DNA from: Caminibacter pacificus
Lineage (GTDB): Bacteria; Campylobacterota; Campylobacteria; Campylobacterales; Nautiliaceae
Direction of reading: 5' to 3'
Assembly (NCBI RefSeq): GCF_003752135.1
Contig: NZ_RJVK01000002.1
Coordinates: 1 to 64,000 of the forward strand
DNA: 64,000 nucleotides
In this document: positions 37,592-45,947 of the stretch, one piece after another
How the letters are laid out: each line of letters starts with the position of its first letter
How positions within the stretch are numbered: the first letter of the stretch is position 1
Translations under genes and position numbers: made by a program
Notes under the pieces: model-generated
Seen by the model: the letters and a program-made list of their open reading frames with translations, nothing else
Told to the model about the DNA's origin: nothing
Database searches by the model: none

Positions 37592-37605
37592 TCAGAAAAT
37601 ATTAA

Positions 37606-37899
37606 TTAATAACATTGAAATACTGACTCAGTTTCTAAACACTCAAAACAAAAAAACACATATATCATACCTACATCGCCGAAAATATACTCTGCTTCTT
37701 CTGTCGGATAACCGTTATAATCGAATGAATCAATCTGTGAAACAAAAACCATCTTGTTTTTACATTTTGGACATATTGGAGTTTGATCATTTTGAATCCA
37801 TTCAGGGTCACCACCAAATTTGGTTCTCTTACCTAAATTTTCAGGATAATTTAATTTTTGATAAGTAGTAAATTTAACTCCTAATTCTCTTAATTTCAT
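37606..37899 (-). CDS. Putative immunity protein (DUF1963/YwqG-like fragment)
   Basis: 97 residues. GGDPEWIQNDQTPICPKCKNKM and FVSQIDSFDY resemble the C-terminal half of YwqG/DUF1963-type proteins, a fold often used for immunity in polymorphic toxin loci; CPKC and the later CFEC could bind zinc. No signal peptide, so cytoplasmic. It lies 15 bases below the HNH-like lipoprotein gene with its own good ribosome site (AAAGGAGAAAA). The immunity role is inferred from order and fold. Confidence 0.55.
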   Translation of the reverse strand: MKLRELGVKFTTYQKLNYPENLGKRTKFGGDPEWIQNDQTPICPKCKNKMVFVSQIDSFDYNGYPTEEAEYIFGDVGMIYVFFCFECLETESVFQCY

Positions 37900-37914
37900 T
37901 TTTCTCCTTTCGCA

Positions 37915-38577
37915 TTAATTAATGGATTCTTCAATAGACTCAATAAATCCAAAAATGATTCCTATTGTACCTAAAAACCAAATCCATAAATCTGGATAAA
38001 TATAACTTACATATGCAGCGATTGATATAAAAACTACAACTGTTATTAGTCCTATTCCTGCAGCTGTTTCAGAACTCACTCTTAAACCAAACATACTAGC
38101 AACAGCTGAACCCAACCATACTAAAAATACACTTATTTTACTATTTGCACCGAAAATCTTTAAAATTAAACTCCCGAGTCTTGCAAAGATACCAAAAAAT
38201 CCACTCCCGATTAATTTTAATTCACCTACAGGTTGTTTAGTTCTATAATCGTATAATTTTATTAATCCTACAAATCCTCTTTTTCTTAGCATTTTTTCTA
38301 CTTGATATAAAATTTCACTTTTTGTAGCATTAGGGTGTTGTCTTATCCATTCATACCATTCTCTATTCCATTGAGTTTTGTGTAATGCCAGATTCCCGGT
38401 TCTATGATCTTTCTTAGTAATTGCAATAGTATATTTATCAACATCTATACCTTTTTGTAAAAACCAATTTCTAAATTGCTGTGGAAAAATATGATGATAT
38501 TCAGTACTAGAATCACTACAACCACTAAAAAATAAAATCACAATAAGACTGAAAAATATTAACAGTATTTTTTTCAT
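37915..38577 (-). CDS. DUF2380-like HNH-type lipoprotein toxin candidate with membrane helices
   Basis: 220 residues. Lipobox LFFSGC (Cys19), then EYHHIFPQQFRNWFLQKGID, TKKDHRTGNLALH and QWNREWYEWIRQHP, a His-rich array matching the HNH/EndoVII-like domain of DUF2380, a family I recall from myxobacterial lipoproteins. The second half has three hydrophobic helices (about 125-215). ATG 38577 is used because AAAGGAGAAAG precedes it and it begins a proper lipoprotein signal; the longer frame to 38610 has none. A secreted or contact-delivered nuclease toxin is possible, but the attached membrane helices are odd for that. Confidence 0.6.
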   Translation of the reverse strand: MKKILLIFFSLIVILFFSGCSDSSTEYHHIFPQQFRNWFLQKGIDVDKYTIAITKKDHRTGNLALHKTQWNREWYEWIRQHPNATKSEILYQVEKMLRKRGFVGLIKLYDYRTKQPVGELKLIGSGFFGIFARLGSLILKIFGANSKISVFLVWLGSAVASMFGLRVSSETAAGIGLITVVVFISIAAYVSYIYPDLWIWFLGTIGIIFGFIESIEESIN

Positions 38578-38587
38578 TCTTTCTCCT

Positions 38588-38758
38588 TTAAATTTTTCTT
38601 CTAGTATCATCCTCCAGAAGCCCTACTCTGTAAAAAAAATCAATTAAAATCAGTGTAATTACAAAAAGCGCAATCCCCTCACTTACACTTTCATTTATAA
38701 ATATATATACCGAAGTAACCCCCAAAAACATTACAAATGCAGTTATAACCTTTTCCAT
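38588..38758 (-). CDS. Small two-helix membrane protein (56 aa) heading the toxin-like operon
   Basis: ATG 38758 to TAA 38588: MEKVITAFVMFLGVTSVYIF (helix 1), INESVSEG, IALFVITLILIDFFYRV (helix 2), then an acidic/basic tail. GGGGGAAAGG precedes the start. It ends 11 bases before the lipoprotein gene, so three genes form one operon. Its two-helix shape recalls holin-like or membrane anchor proteins; no family recognised. Confidence 0.6.
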   Translation of the reverse strand: MEKVITAFVMFLGVTSVYIFINESVSEGIALFVITLILIDFFYRVGLLEDDTRRKI

Positions 38759-38829
38759 CCTTTCCCCCTTTTTTTAGTATTTCAAAAAAATTAAATACAA
38801 AAAACCTTTCAGTTCTCTTTCACTTTCGC

Positions 38830-38835
38830 TAAAAT
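38830..38835 (+). promoter_or_regulatory. -10 element for the sensor kinase gene, short-leader type
   Basis: TAAAAT at 38830-38835, followed by TACGAAAAAAGGG. The block TAAAATTACGAAAAAA is shared with the ribB promoter, where the start codon lies 20 bases below the -10; here the codon at 19 bases is ATT (38854). Confidence 0.5.
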
Positions 38836-38871
38836 TACGAAAAAAGGGCAAAAATTAAGCGAGTTGTATTT

Positions 38872-40488
38872 TTGATCAGTCTTTTGATTTTTGTTTTTTT
38901 GTTATCTTTACTTTTTATCGGAACCGCATATATAAAAATTCAGAACAAATACATAAACTCCCAAAAAGAGCTAATTTTTTATAAAATTGAATATCTTTCA
39001 AACAATTTCCTACAAGAAATACTCAAAGAATACAACCTGAAAAAAAAAGAGATAATAAAAGCCCACAAATATCTACTATCACATTTAAAAAAAGAAGACA
39101 TACAACAAATCAAAAAAAAACTTGGTCCTAATTTTCATATATTCGTTACCAACAAAAATTTCGTAATCACACACACGACATTTAAATACGACCAAAACTT
39201 CTCGCTAGCCTTTGTAAAAGACCTCTTAATGTCTCATAAAACCATTCATGTCTCACCACCTATATGTGAGCCGGCTACAACAAACTTTATTTCATTTAGT
39301 GACGTATATAAAAACGGGATAGTTACGCAAATAGGTTATATTTATAAAAATCCTAAAATAAACTATTTCAAAGAACAAATAAAAAAAATAAAACAGAACA
39401 ATCCTTTCATAAAAGAAATCACCCTTTATTTCATACATCCCAAAACAAAATACGCCCAACAATGCAACATAATAACGCCTCTATATAGAAAATACACACT
39501 AAAAGAGATGAAAGAAGCAAGAAAAGAAGGTATGAAACTTTACAGGGCTCTTTTAAAGAAAAACCCTATAATTACAAAAAACGCAATGTATATATTAAGC
39601 TATAACCCGTTTGAAAAAGAAAGTTACGTTATCTTAAAAATAGATATTAATTATGCAGTTTTCAGTGAAAGAATAAAAAAAATGGCTGCCATTTTGATTT
39701 TTACTTTTATTATTATTTCACTTATAGGTACAGTAATAGTACTTTTGATAAACTCCACACTTAAAACCCTTGAGAGTTTTACACAGTCAATAAAAAATGA
39801 AACCGTTTTTAAAAATAATGTTGAGGATAAAAACTTAAAAGAAGTAATTACGGCATACAACAATACACTTAAAAAACTTCAAGAAGCTATAAAATCAAAA
39901 GATGATTTCATACATTTTGCCCTCCACGAATTGGCAACTCCTATTAGTATTTTAACTTTATATATGGATGATTATGATGAGCTCAAACCTGCCATTAAAA
40001 AATTATATTCATCATACAAAAATATGAGTTATTACATTGACAAAAACCATAAAAGAGTAAAAAAAATAAATTTAAAAGAGCTTGTTTCAAAACGAATTGA
40101 ATATTTCAAAGACATAGCAAAAAGCGAAAATAAAAAAATAATAGCATCACTAGAGGATTTTTATATCTGTGCAAACGAAGAAGATATGGAAATATTAATA
40201 GACAACAACATAAAAAATGCCCTTAAATATTCTACATCCGAGGCAATACGTATAAATCTGAAAAAAAACGTTTTGAGTTTTGAAAACGGCGGCATAATTT
40301 CCGATAAAGAAAAAATCTTTAAAAAATTTTATAGAGAAGAAAACGTAAAGGGCGGTTTTGGTCTTGGGTTGTATATTATAAAAACAATCGCTGAAAAATA
40401 CGAAATTAAAATCGATGTATTATCAGAAAATAAAACGGTAAAATTCATATATACTTTGAAGGAGAGCAATGAAAATTGCAGTAATTGA
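38872..40488 (+). CDS. Sensor histidine kinase with large periplasmic domain
   Basis: 538 residues from TTG 38872. Membrane helix at the very start, a periplasmic sensor of about 240 residues (25-265, with C132 and C198), a second helix (273-293), then HisKA with ALHELATPISIL (His352) and an ATPase domain with NNIKNALKYS and GGFGLGLYIIK. The TTG has no ribosome site. ATT at 38854 has AAGGG five bases above it and would add the residues M-KRVVF, a normal basic anchor start, so initiation there is likely. It overlaps the regulator gene by 20 bases. Confidence 0.88.
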   Translation: MISLLIFVFLLSLLFIGTAYIKIQNKYINSQKELIFYKIEYLSNNFLQEILKEYNLKKKEIIKAHKYLLSHLKKEDIQQIKKKLGPNFHIFVTNKNFVITHTTFKYDQNFSLAFVKDLLMSHKTIHVSPPICEPATTNFISFSDVYKNGIVTQIGYIYKNPKINYFKEQIKKIKQNNPFIKEITLYFIHPKTKYAQQCNIITPLYRKYTLKEMKEARKEGMKLYRALLKKNPIITKNAMYILSYNPFEKESYVILKIDINYAVFSERIKKMAAILIFTFIIISLIGTVIVLLINSTLKTLESFTQSIKNETVFKNNVEDKNLKEVITAYNNTLKKLQEAIKSKDDFIHFALHELATPISILTLYMDDYDELKPAIKKLYSSYKNMSYYIDKNHKRVKKINLKELVSKRIEYFKDIAKSENKKIIASLEDFYICANEEDMEILIDNNIKNALKYSTSEAIRINLKKNVLSFENGGIISDKEKIFKKFYREENVKGGFGLGLYIIKTIAEKYEIKIDVLSENKTVKFIYTLKESNENCSN

Positions 40489-41056
40489 AGACGATATTTC
40501 TCTTAACCGACTTATAGTAAAAACCCTAAAAGACAACGGATATGACGCAAAGGCATTTTATGATGGGGAAAGTATATTAAAATCCAAAGAAAAATTCGAC
40601 CTCTATCTTATAGATATAAACTTACCTAAAGTAGGAGGGCTAGACCTACTTGATTACCTTTCTCCGGCAGTAGTAATATCAGCCTACATCAAAGGCAGCA
40701 TAATAGACACTGCTTTTAAAAAAGGTGCTATAGACTATATAAAAAAACCTTTTGTCAAAGAAGAACTTCTTCATAAACTTAACAAAATTTTTCCAAAAGA
40801 AATAAAAATAAAAAACTATACTCTAAAACCTTCCCAAAGAGTCCTAATTTCAAACAACACTTACTCAATCCTCACAAAAAATGAAGTAAATTTTTTAATG
40901 CTCTTCAAAAATAAAGACTTTGCCACTCTTGATGAGATAATAAACGCTACGGGAAAAGAAGGAAATTCGCTTTATATTTTTATTACTAGATTAAAGAAAA
41001 AAACGGGAATAGAATTTGAAAATATAAAGGGATACGGATACAAAATAAAAACTTAA
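40469..41056 (+). CDS. OmpR-family response regulator
   Basis: 195 residues: receiver with IEDD pocket, Asp49 in YLIDINLP, and IKKPF; a compact winged helix from about 115 with LTKNEVNFLMLF and the wing ENIKGYGYKIKT. Partner of the kinase encoded just upstream. Its genes diverge from the toxin-like operon across a 95-110 base region, so control of that operon is possible. Converges on msrA with a four-base overlap. Confidence 0.93.
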   Translation: MKIAVIEDDISLNRLIVKTLKDNGYDAKAFYDGESILKSKEKFDLYLIDINLPKVGGLDLLDYLSPAVVISAYIKGSIIDTAFKKGAIDYIKKPFVKEELLHKLNKIFPKEIKIKNYTLKPSQRVLISNNTYSILTKNEVNFLMLFKNKDFATLDEIINATGKEGNSLYIFITRLKKKTGIEFENIKGYGYKIKT

Positions 41057-41562
41057 TTTCCGTATTTTTCCAAAAATTTCATAACTTTATGTGCTACGAC
41101 ATACGCACAATACGGCTGATTTGGATTTTTGGCGAAGTAGTTTTGATGATACTCCTCCGCTTCGTAAAACTTCTCAAGAGGTTTTACTTCCGTCACTACG
41201 TTAATGCCTTTATTTTTTAGCTCTTCTATTTTTTTAAGCGCTTTTTCTTTTTGCTCATCGTTTAGATACAAAATAATCGAGCGATACTGTGTACCCACGT
41301 CGTTGCCCTGTCTGTTTAATTGAGTCGGGTCGTGGATATCAAAGAAAATATCAAGAAGTTTATCGTAAGTAATTTCGTTTTCGTCGTAATCTATCATCAC
41401 AACTTCCGCATGCCCGGTAACGCCAGTGCATACCTGCTCGTAAGTCGGATTCGGTCTTCTGCCTCCGGCATATCCGACTACAACGTCCTTAACTCCTCTC
41501 ACTCTTCTAAAAACCGCGTCCAAACACCAAAAACACCCTCCCCCAAATACCGCTTTTGCCAT
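41053..41562 (-). CDS. msrA: Peptide-methionine (S)-S-oxide reductase
   Basis: Repairs oxidised methionine. 169 residues with GGGCFWC (catalytic Cys10; Cys13 is the resolving candidate), VGYAGGRRPNPTYEQVCTG, GHAEVVMIDYD and EEYHQNYF. No signal peptide, so cytoplasmic. Single-domain length typical. Confidence 0.96.
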   Translation of the reverse strand: MAKAVFGGGCFWCLDAVFRRVRGVKDVVVGYAGGRRPNPTYEQVCTGVTGHAEVVMIDYDENEITYDKLLDIFFDIHDPTQLNRQGNDVGTQYRSIILYLNDEQKEKALKKIEELKNKGINVVTEVKPLEKFYEAEEYHQNYFAKNPNQPYCAYVVAHKVMKFLEKYGN

Positions 41563-41565
41563 TAT

Positions 41566-42360
41566 TTATCCTTTTAAGTTAATATTTAAATCTCTAATCC
41601 CAAACTCCCCTCTTCTGCCGACAGGATATCCGAGCGGAGAGCTAAGAAACCTAACCGTATCGTAATAAAAATCGTGAGCTTGATGACAATGTCCGAATAT
41701 CCAATATTTTACATTATTCGCAAACAAATCGTATCCGTAGAATGTATAAAAGCTATTCATAAGCACATCATCAAAACATTTGATATAAAGCGGAGGTACG
41801 TGAGTAAAAACGATATCGGCATCATAAATAAAACTTCTGATTTTTTCCTTTTCAAAAGATGAAAAAGTAGGAGGGTCGATTTTCGGGTGGATATATTTGG
41901 CGTCTCTCATTATAACTTCCCACTGCCCTCTTATCACTTCAAGAGAAATACCATGCCTAACCGCATAGCTAAAATCATACCATCCTCCGGCACCCAAAAT
42001 CTTCATCCCCGCAACATCGGCGATGTCTCCGTCCAAAAAATAAACCCCTTCGATAAAACGGATATACTCTTTCAGCTCGCTAAGTCTTGCGTGGGATGTT
42101 TTGTATTTATTAAGAGATTCCTCATCCAAAAGATAAAGGTCGTGGTTACCGAATGTCACCAAAACAACGCCGTAATATTTTTTTATCTCTTCTAAAAAAA
42201 GGGCGTTTTGTAAATTGTCATGCCCCAAATCGCCGGCAATTATTAAAACATCCGCAGTTTTGGGAAAAAGAATGTTTTTTATAAAATCTTTGATTTTATT
42301 TCGGTTTTTTTCTTTTACCCAAAAATCAAGGTGAATATCGCTTTTATACGCTATTTTCAT
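41566..42360 (-). CDS. Calcineurin-like metallophosphoesterase
   Basis: 264 residues with the di-metal signature: SDIHLDF, IIAGDLGHDN, TFGNHDLY, FTHVPPL and IFGHCHQAHDF. Similar to uncharacterised phosphoesterases; substrate unknown. It overlaps the end of dxs by 17 bases and ends three bases before msrA starts, so it belongs to the same transcript. Confidence 0.9.
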   Translation of the reverse strand: MKIAYKSDIHLDFWVKEKNRNKIKDFIKNILFPKTADVLIIAGDLGHDNLQNALFLEEIKKYYGVVLVTFGNHDLYLLDEESLNKYKTSHARLSELKEYIRFIEGVYFLDGDIADVAGMKILGAGGWYDFSYAVRHGISLEVIRGQWEVIMRDAKYIHPKIDPPTFSSFEKEKIRSFIYDADIVFTHVPPLYIKCFDDVLMNSFYTFYGYDLFANNVKYWIFGHCHQAHDFYYDTVRFLSSPLGYPVGRRGEFGIRDLNINLKG

Positions 42361-44158
42361 CGGCTATTTTTTCCGCTATACTCAAATAATCCACACCCAA
42401 AAATCTCTCGACCTCATCGACACTTCCGTGCGGTATGAACTTATCAGGATATTCGAAGCTTTCGATTTTAACGTTAAGGTTTTCTTCGTTTGCGAAACTA
42501 TCGAGCATTTCGGCAATTCCGCCCTCTTTTGCGTTGTCGCTTATTACATACCATTTTTTAGCTTTCAGGCTTCTTAAAAGCTCTTTATCAAAAGGTTTTA
42601 CAAACCTCAAATCCAAAATTCCCGTTTTTATACCTCTTTTTTCAAGCTCTTTATGCACTTTGTAAGCTTTTCCTACTCCGTTGCCGTAGGCTATAAGCAT
42701 AATTTCATCGTTTTGAACTAAAATTTCACCTTTTCCAAGCTCGAAAACGCTCGCTTCAAAAACCCCATCAGGCAATACAAACGCACCTCTTGGATACCTA
42801 AACGCACTCGGTCCTTTGTCGAAGTTATATGCAAATTCGACAGCTTTTTTGAGAGTTTCGAAGTCTCTTGGCGCAAAAAGAGTGATATTAGGCAAGATTC
42901 TTAAATATCCGATATCGAAAACTCCCTGATGAGTCTCTCCGTCAGCCCCGACTATCCCCGCTCTATCAATAGCGAATCTAACGGGATAATTATCAAGACA
43001 AACGTCATGAATAATCTGGTCGTATCCTCTTTGCAAAAACGTAGAATATATAGCAACAAACGGCTTAAACCCCTCTTTTGCCATAGGAGCCATAGAGGTT
43101 ACGGCGTGTTGTTCGGCAATTCCTACATCCCAAAATCTATGCGGAAACGCTTGCATAAGCTCTTTCATCCCGGTACCGCTTGGCATTGCGGCCGTAACTC
43201 CTACCACTCTTTCGTCTTTTTTTGCAATTTCAAGAAGCTTTTGCGCATACACTTTCGTAGCGCTTAAAGACGATTTTTTAAGAGGCTCTCCCGTTTTCAA
43301 ATCAAAAGGCCCGACTCCGTGCCAATGTTCGTAATACCCCTCGGCTTGTTTGTAGCCTTTTCCTTTAATTGTTTTTGCATGTACTACGACAGGCTTTTTA
43401 AGCTCTTTTGCAATTTTTAAAGTTTCGATTATCTCTTCTAAATTATGCCCGTCGATAGGACCGATATACTCAAGCCCCATCTCTTCAAACCAAATTCCGT
43501 TAACACTAAAAAACTCTTCGACTTTTTTTGCGGTGTATTTCAAATCTTCAGGTGCGGCTTCAAGGATTTTTTTGAATTTTTCTTTGAAATTTTGATAAAA
43601 CTTTCCGGCTTTTAGACGAGTTAAATATTTACTGATAGCCCCTATAGGCTTTCCGATACTCATTTCGTTATCGTTTAAAATAATTACAACCGGCAGTTTC
43701 AAATATCCAAGCTCGTTTAGAGCTTCATAGACCATACCCGCACTCATAGCGCCATCACCGATTAAAACGACAGGCGTTCTATCCTCTTTTTTAAGTTTGA
43801 TAGCTTTTGCGGCTCCTACCGCTATAGAAATAGACGTAGAAGAGTGCCCCGCACTAAAATAGTCGTATTTACTTTCACTCGGCTTCGTATATCCACTAAT
43901 GCCTCCGAATTGTCTTAAAGTATCGAATTTTTCCCATCTGTCGGTCAATAGCTTATGAGCGTACGCCTGATGAGAGACGTCAAAAATAAAAGGGTCCTTT
44001 TCAACGTCAAAAACATAATGCATACCGATTATAAGTTCCACCGCTCCCAAAGTCGAACTTAAATGTCCTCCTTTAGCGGATACGACTTCCAAAATTCTTT
44101 TTCTAATCTTTTCAGCTAAATTTTCAAGCTCTTGCAAACTATAACTTTTTATATTCAT
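42344..44158 (-). CDS. dxs: 1-deoxy-D-xylulose-5-phosphate synthase
   Basis: Thiamine-diphosphate enzyme that starts the MEP isoprenoid pathway from pyruvate and glyceraldehyde 3-phosphate. 604 residues with KGGHLSSTLGAVEL, FSAGHSSTS, the ThDP motif GDGAMSAGMVYEALN...LPVVIILNDN, and GIAEQHAVT with the catalytic Glu. ATGA overlap with fliH, the same neighbour as in C. jejuni. Confidence 0.97.
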   Translation of the reverse strand: MNIKSYSLQELENLAEKIRKRILEVVSAKGGHLSSTLGAVELIIGMHYVFDVEKDPFIFDVSHQAYAHKLLTDRWEKFDTLRQFGGISGYTKPSESKYDYFSAGHSSTSISIAVGAAKAIKLKKEDRTPVVLIGDGAMSAGMVYEALNELGYLKLPVVIILNDNEMSIGKPIGAISKYLTRLKAGKFYQNFKEKFKKILEAAPEDLKYTAKKVEEFFSVNGIWFEEMGLEYIGPIDGHNLEEIIETLKIAKELKKPVVVHAKTIKGKGYKQAEGYYEHWHGVGPFDLKTGEPLKKSSLSATKVYAQKLLEIAKKDERVVGVTAAMPSGTGMKELMQAFPHRFWDVGIAEQHAVTSMAPMAKEGFKPFVAIYSTFLQRGYDQIIHDVCLDNYPVRFAIDRAGIVGADGETHQGVFDIGYLRILPNITLFAPRDFETLKKAVEFAYNFDKGPSAFRYPRGAFVLPDGVFEASVFELGKGEILVQNDEIMLIAYGNGVGKAYKVHKELEKRGIKTGILDLRFVKPFDKELLRSLKAKKWYVISDNAKEGGIAEMLDSFANEENLNVKIESFEYPDKFIPHGSVDEVERFLGVDYLSIAEKIADENSV

Positions 44159-44928
44159 TCATTCCCTTCTATTGCTTCTTTTAGTGCTTTAAATCTCTCA
44201 TGAATATTCCCGTCTATATTTCCTATATCGCTCAAAATCACAACACCGCCCTCTTTAACGGCTTCATCCGGAATTATCTCTATATTATCAAATTTTCCTT
44301 TTAAAAATTCCGCATTTTTCGGATTTACTTTTAAAGTAATTTTACTTGCTTCTTTTAAATCCTCCATTAAAGATTTAGCAAGTGCATGAGCTACGGAGTT
44401 TGAATCTTTGCTAAGCTCTTTTTGAATAATCTCTTTTGCCATATCAAGAGCTACGGATGTAAGTTCTTTTTCCAAATTATTAATTTGCTCTTCAAATTTT
44501 TTATTCACTTCCTGAAGTTTAGCAATAGAATCTTCATATAATTTTTTCGTTTCATTTAGCATAGCCTCACACTCGGCTTTTGCTTCTTGCTTTGCTTTTT
44601 CATAGACTTCGTTATAAATTTTTTGTTTTTCTTCCTCGCACTTGTTATAACAGTTTTTTATCTCTTTTTCAAATTCCATTTGAGATTTGATTATATTATT
44701 CGAAAGTTCTTCTATCTTTTCAAGAAGTCTCTCGACTACTTCGGAATCTGGTGCAGGTGAGTTTTGGGTAACAGAAGGGTCGTTTTCTTCTTGAGGTTTT
44801 TTGGTTTCGGCTGAAAAATCAACCTTTTTAAATTCGTTATCCTCATTTTTAACATCATCAAGACTTTTAAACTGGTACGGTTTCACAATATGTCTATCAC
44901 TTTTTCCACCATTTACTATTCTACTCAA
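44155..44928 (-). CDS. fliH: Flagellar assembly protein FliH
   Basis: Regulator of the FliI export ATPase and link to the C-ring. 257 residues: a disordered proline/acid-rich first 70, a long coiled coil (about 65-155; lysine/glutamate-rich), and a C-terminal domain with ALDMAKEIIQKELS and LKVNPKN. Starts with TTG (44928) after AGAGGTAA, overlapping fliG by eight bases; no in-frame ATG lies near. Confidence 0.88.
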   Translation of the reverse strand: MSRIVNGGKSDRHIVKPYQFKSLDDVKNEDNEFKKVDFSAETKKPQEENDPSVTQNSPAPDSEVVERLLEKIEELSNNIIKSQMEFEKEIKNCYNKCEEEKQKIYNEVYEKAKQEAKAECEAMLNETKKLYEDSIAKLQEVNKKFEEQINNLEKELTSVALDMAKEIIQKELSKDSNSVAHALAKSLMEDLKEASKITLKVNPKNAEFLKGKFDNIEIIPDEAVKEGGVVILSDIGNIDGNIHERFKALKEAIEGNE

Positions 44929-45946
44929 TTACCTCTTCCTCCGCTCCGATACTTACTTTACCTTCTTCGGCAAGTTTTTGAACTATTTCTATAACTTTTC
45001 TTTGAGCAGCTTCAACTTCTTTTACTTTAACAGGCCCTAAAAACTGCATCTCCTCTTCAAACGCAGCTGCCGCTCTTTGAGACATATTCGCTAAAAATTT
45101 TTGTTTAAGCTCTTCAGGCGCACCTTTTAAAGCCACCATAAGAGTGTTTTTATCAACCTCTTTTAAAATTTCGCGAATAGCTGTGTTGTCGAGTTTTAGA
45201 ATATCTTCGAAAGTAAACATCTTTTCTTTAATCTCTTCTGCCAAGTCGTTATTTAGCTGCTCGATATATTTAAGGGTTGTTTTAGCCGCTTTTTGACCTA
45301 AGCGGTTAAAAATTTCAGCAACGAATCTAACTCCTCCGATTTCGACTTTATAGCCTGTTAGAGATTCGAGTTTGGTTTCTAAAATAGCACTAACTTTTTT
45401 AATCACAGCCGGCGAAATATCTCCTAAATTACTCATCCTCATCAAAACTTCCGCTCTTACTTCATCCGGAAAATAACTAAGCGTCTCAGCCGCGCTCGTA
45501 GGGTCCATATGCGCTAAAATAAGTGCGATTGTTTGAGGGTGCTCGTTTACGATAAAATCCGCAAGCTGTTGAGGTTTGACTTTTTGTAAAAATCCGAAAG
45601 TCTGTTCGCTTTGAAGAGATTTTGCAAGTCTGTCAAGAACTTTTTTCGCTTCTTCAGGCCCCAATGCTTTGTAAAGAATCTCTTTTGCATAATCAAGACC
45701 GCCGCTTGCAATATATTGATTTGATTGGAAAATGACATAAAACTCTTCTAAGACAGCTGCGGCCACCGCCTTATCTATAGCTTTTGCCGTTGCGATATAT
45801 TTTGAAATTTCCGTTATCGCCTCGACATCCATATATGAAAAAATCTGCGCCGTTAAATCTTCTCCTAATTGAATTAACAAAATAGCTATTTTTTCAGCCA
45901 TTGAAAGTTCGTCTAAAATTGCCTGTTGTTGTGGTGAGAGCGCCAT
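44921..45946 (-). CDS. fliG: Flagellar motor switch protein FliG
   Basis: C-ring torque protein, 341 residues. N-terminal FliF-binding domain, middle domain with the conserved EHPQTIALILAHM, and C-terminal torque helix with FEDILKLDNTAIREIL and LMVALKGAPEELK carrying the stator-facing charged residues. It lies one base below fliF and overlaps fliH by eight bases. Confidence 0.97.
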   Translation of the reverse strand: MALSPQQQAILDELSMAEKIAILLIQLGEDLTAQIFSYMDVEAITEISKYIATAKAIDKAVAAAVLEEFYVIFQSNQYIASGGLDYAKEILYKALGPEEAKKVLDRLAKSLQSEQTFGFLQKVKPQQLADFIVNEHPQTIALILAHMDPTSAAETLSYFPDEVRAEVLMRMSNLGDISPAVIKKVSAILETKLESLTGYKVEIGGVRFVAEIFNRLGQKAAKTTLKYIEQLNNDLAEEIKEKMFTFEDILKLDNTAIREILKEVDKNTLMVALKGAPEELKQKFLANMSQRAAAAFEEEMQFLGPVKVKEVEAAQRKVIEIVQKLAEEGKVSIGAEEEVIE

Positions 45947-45947
45947 T

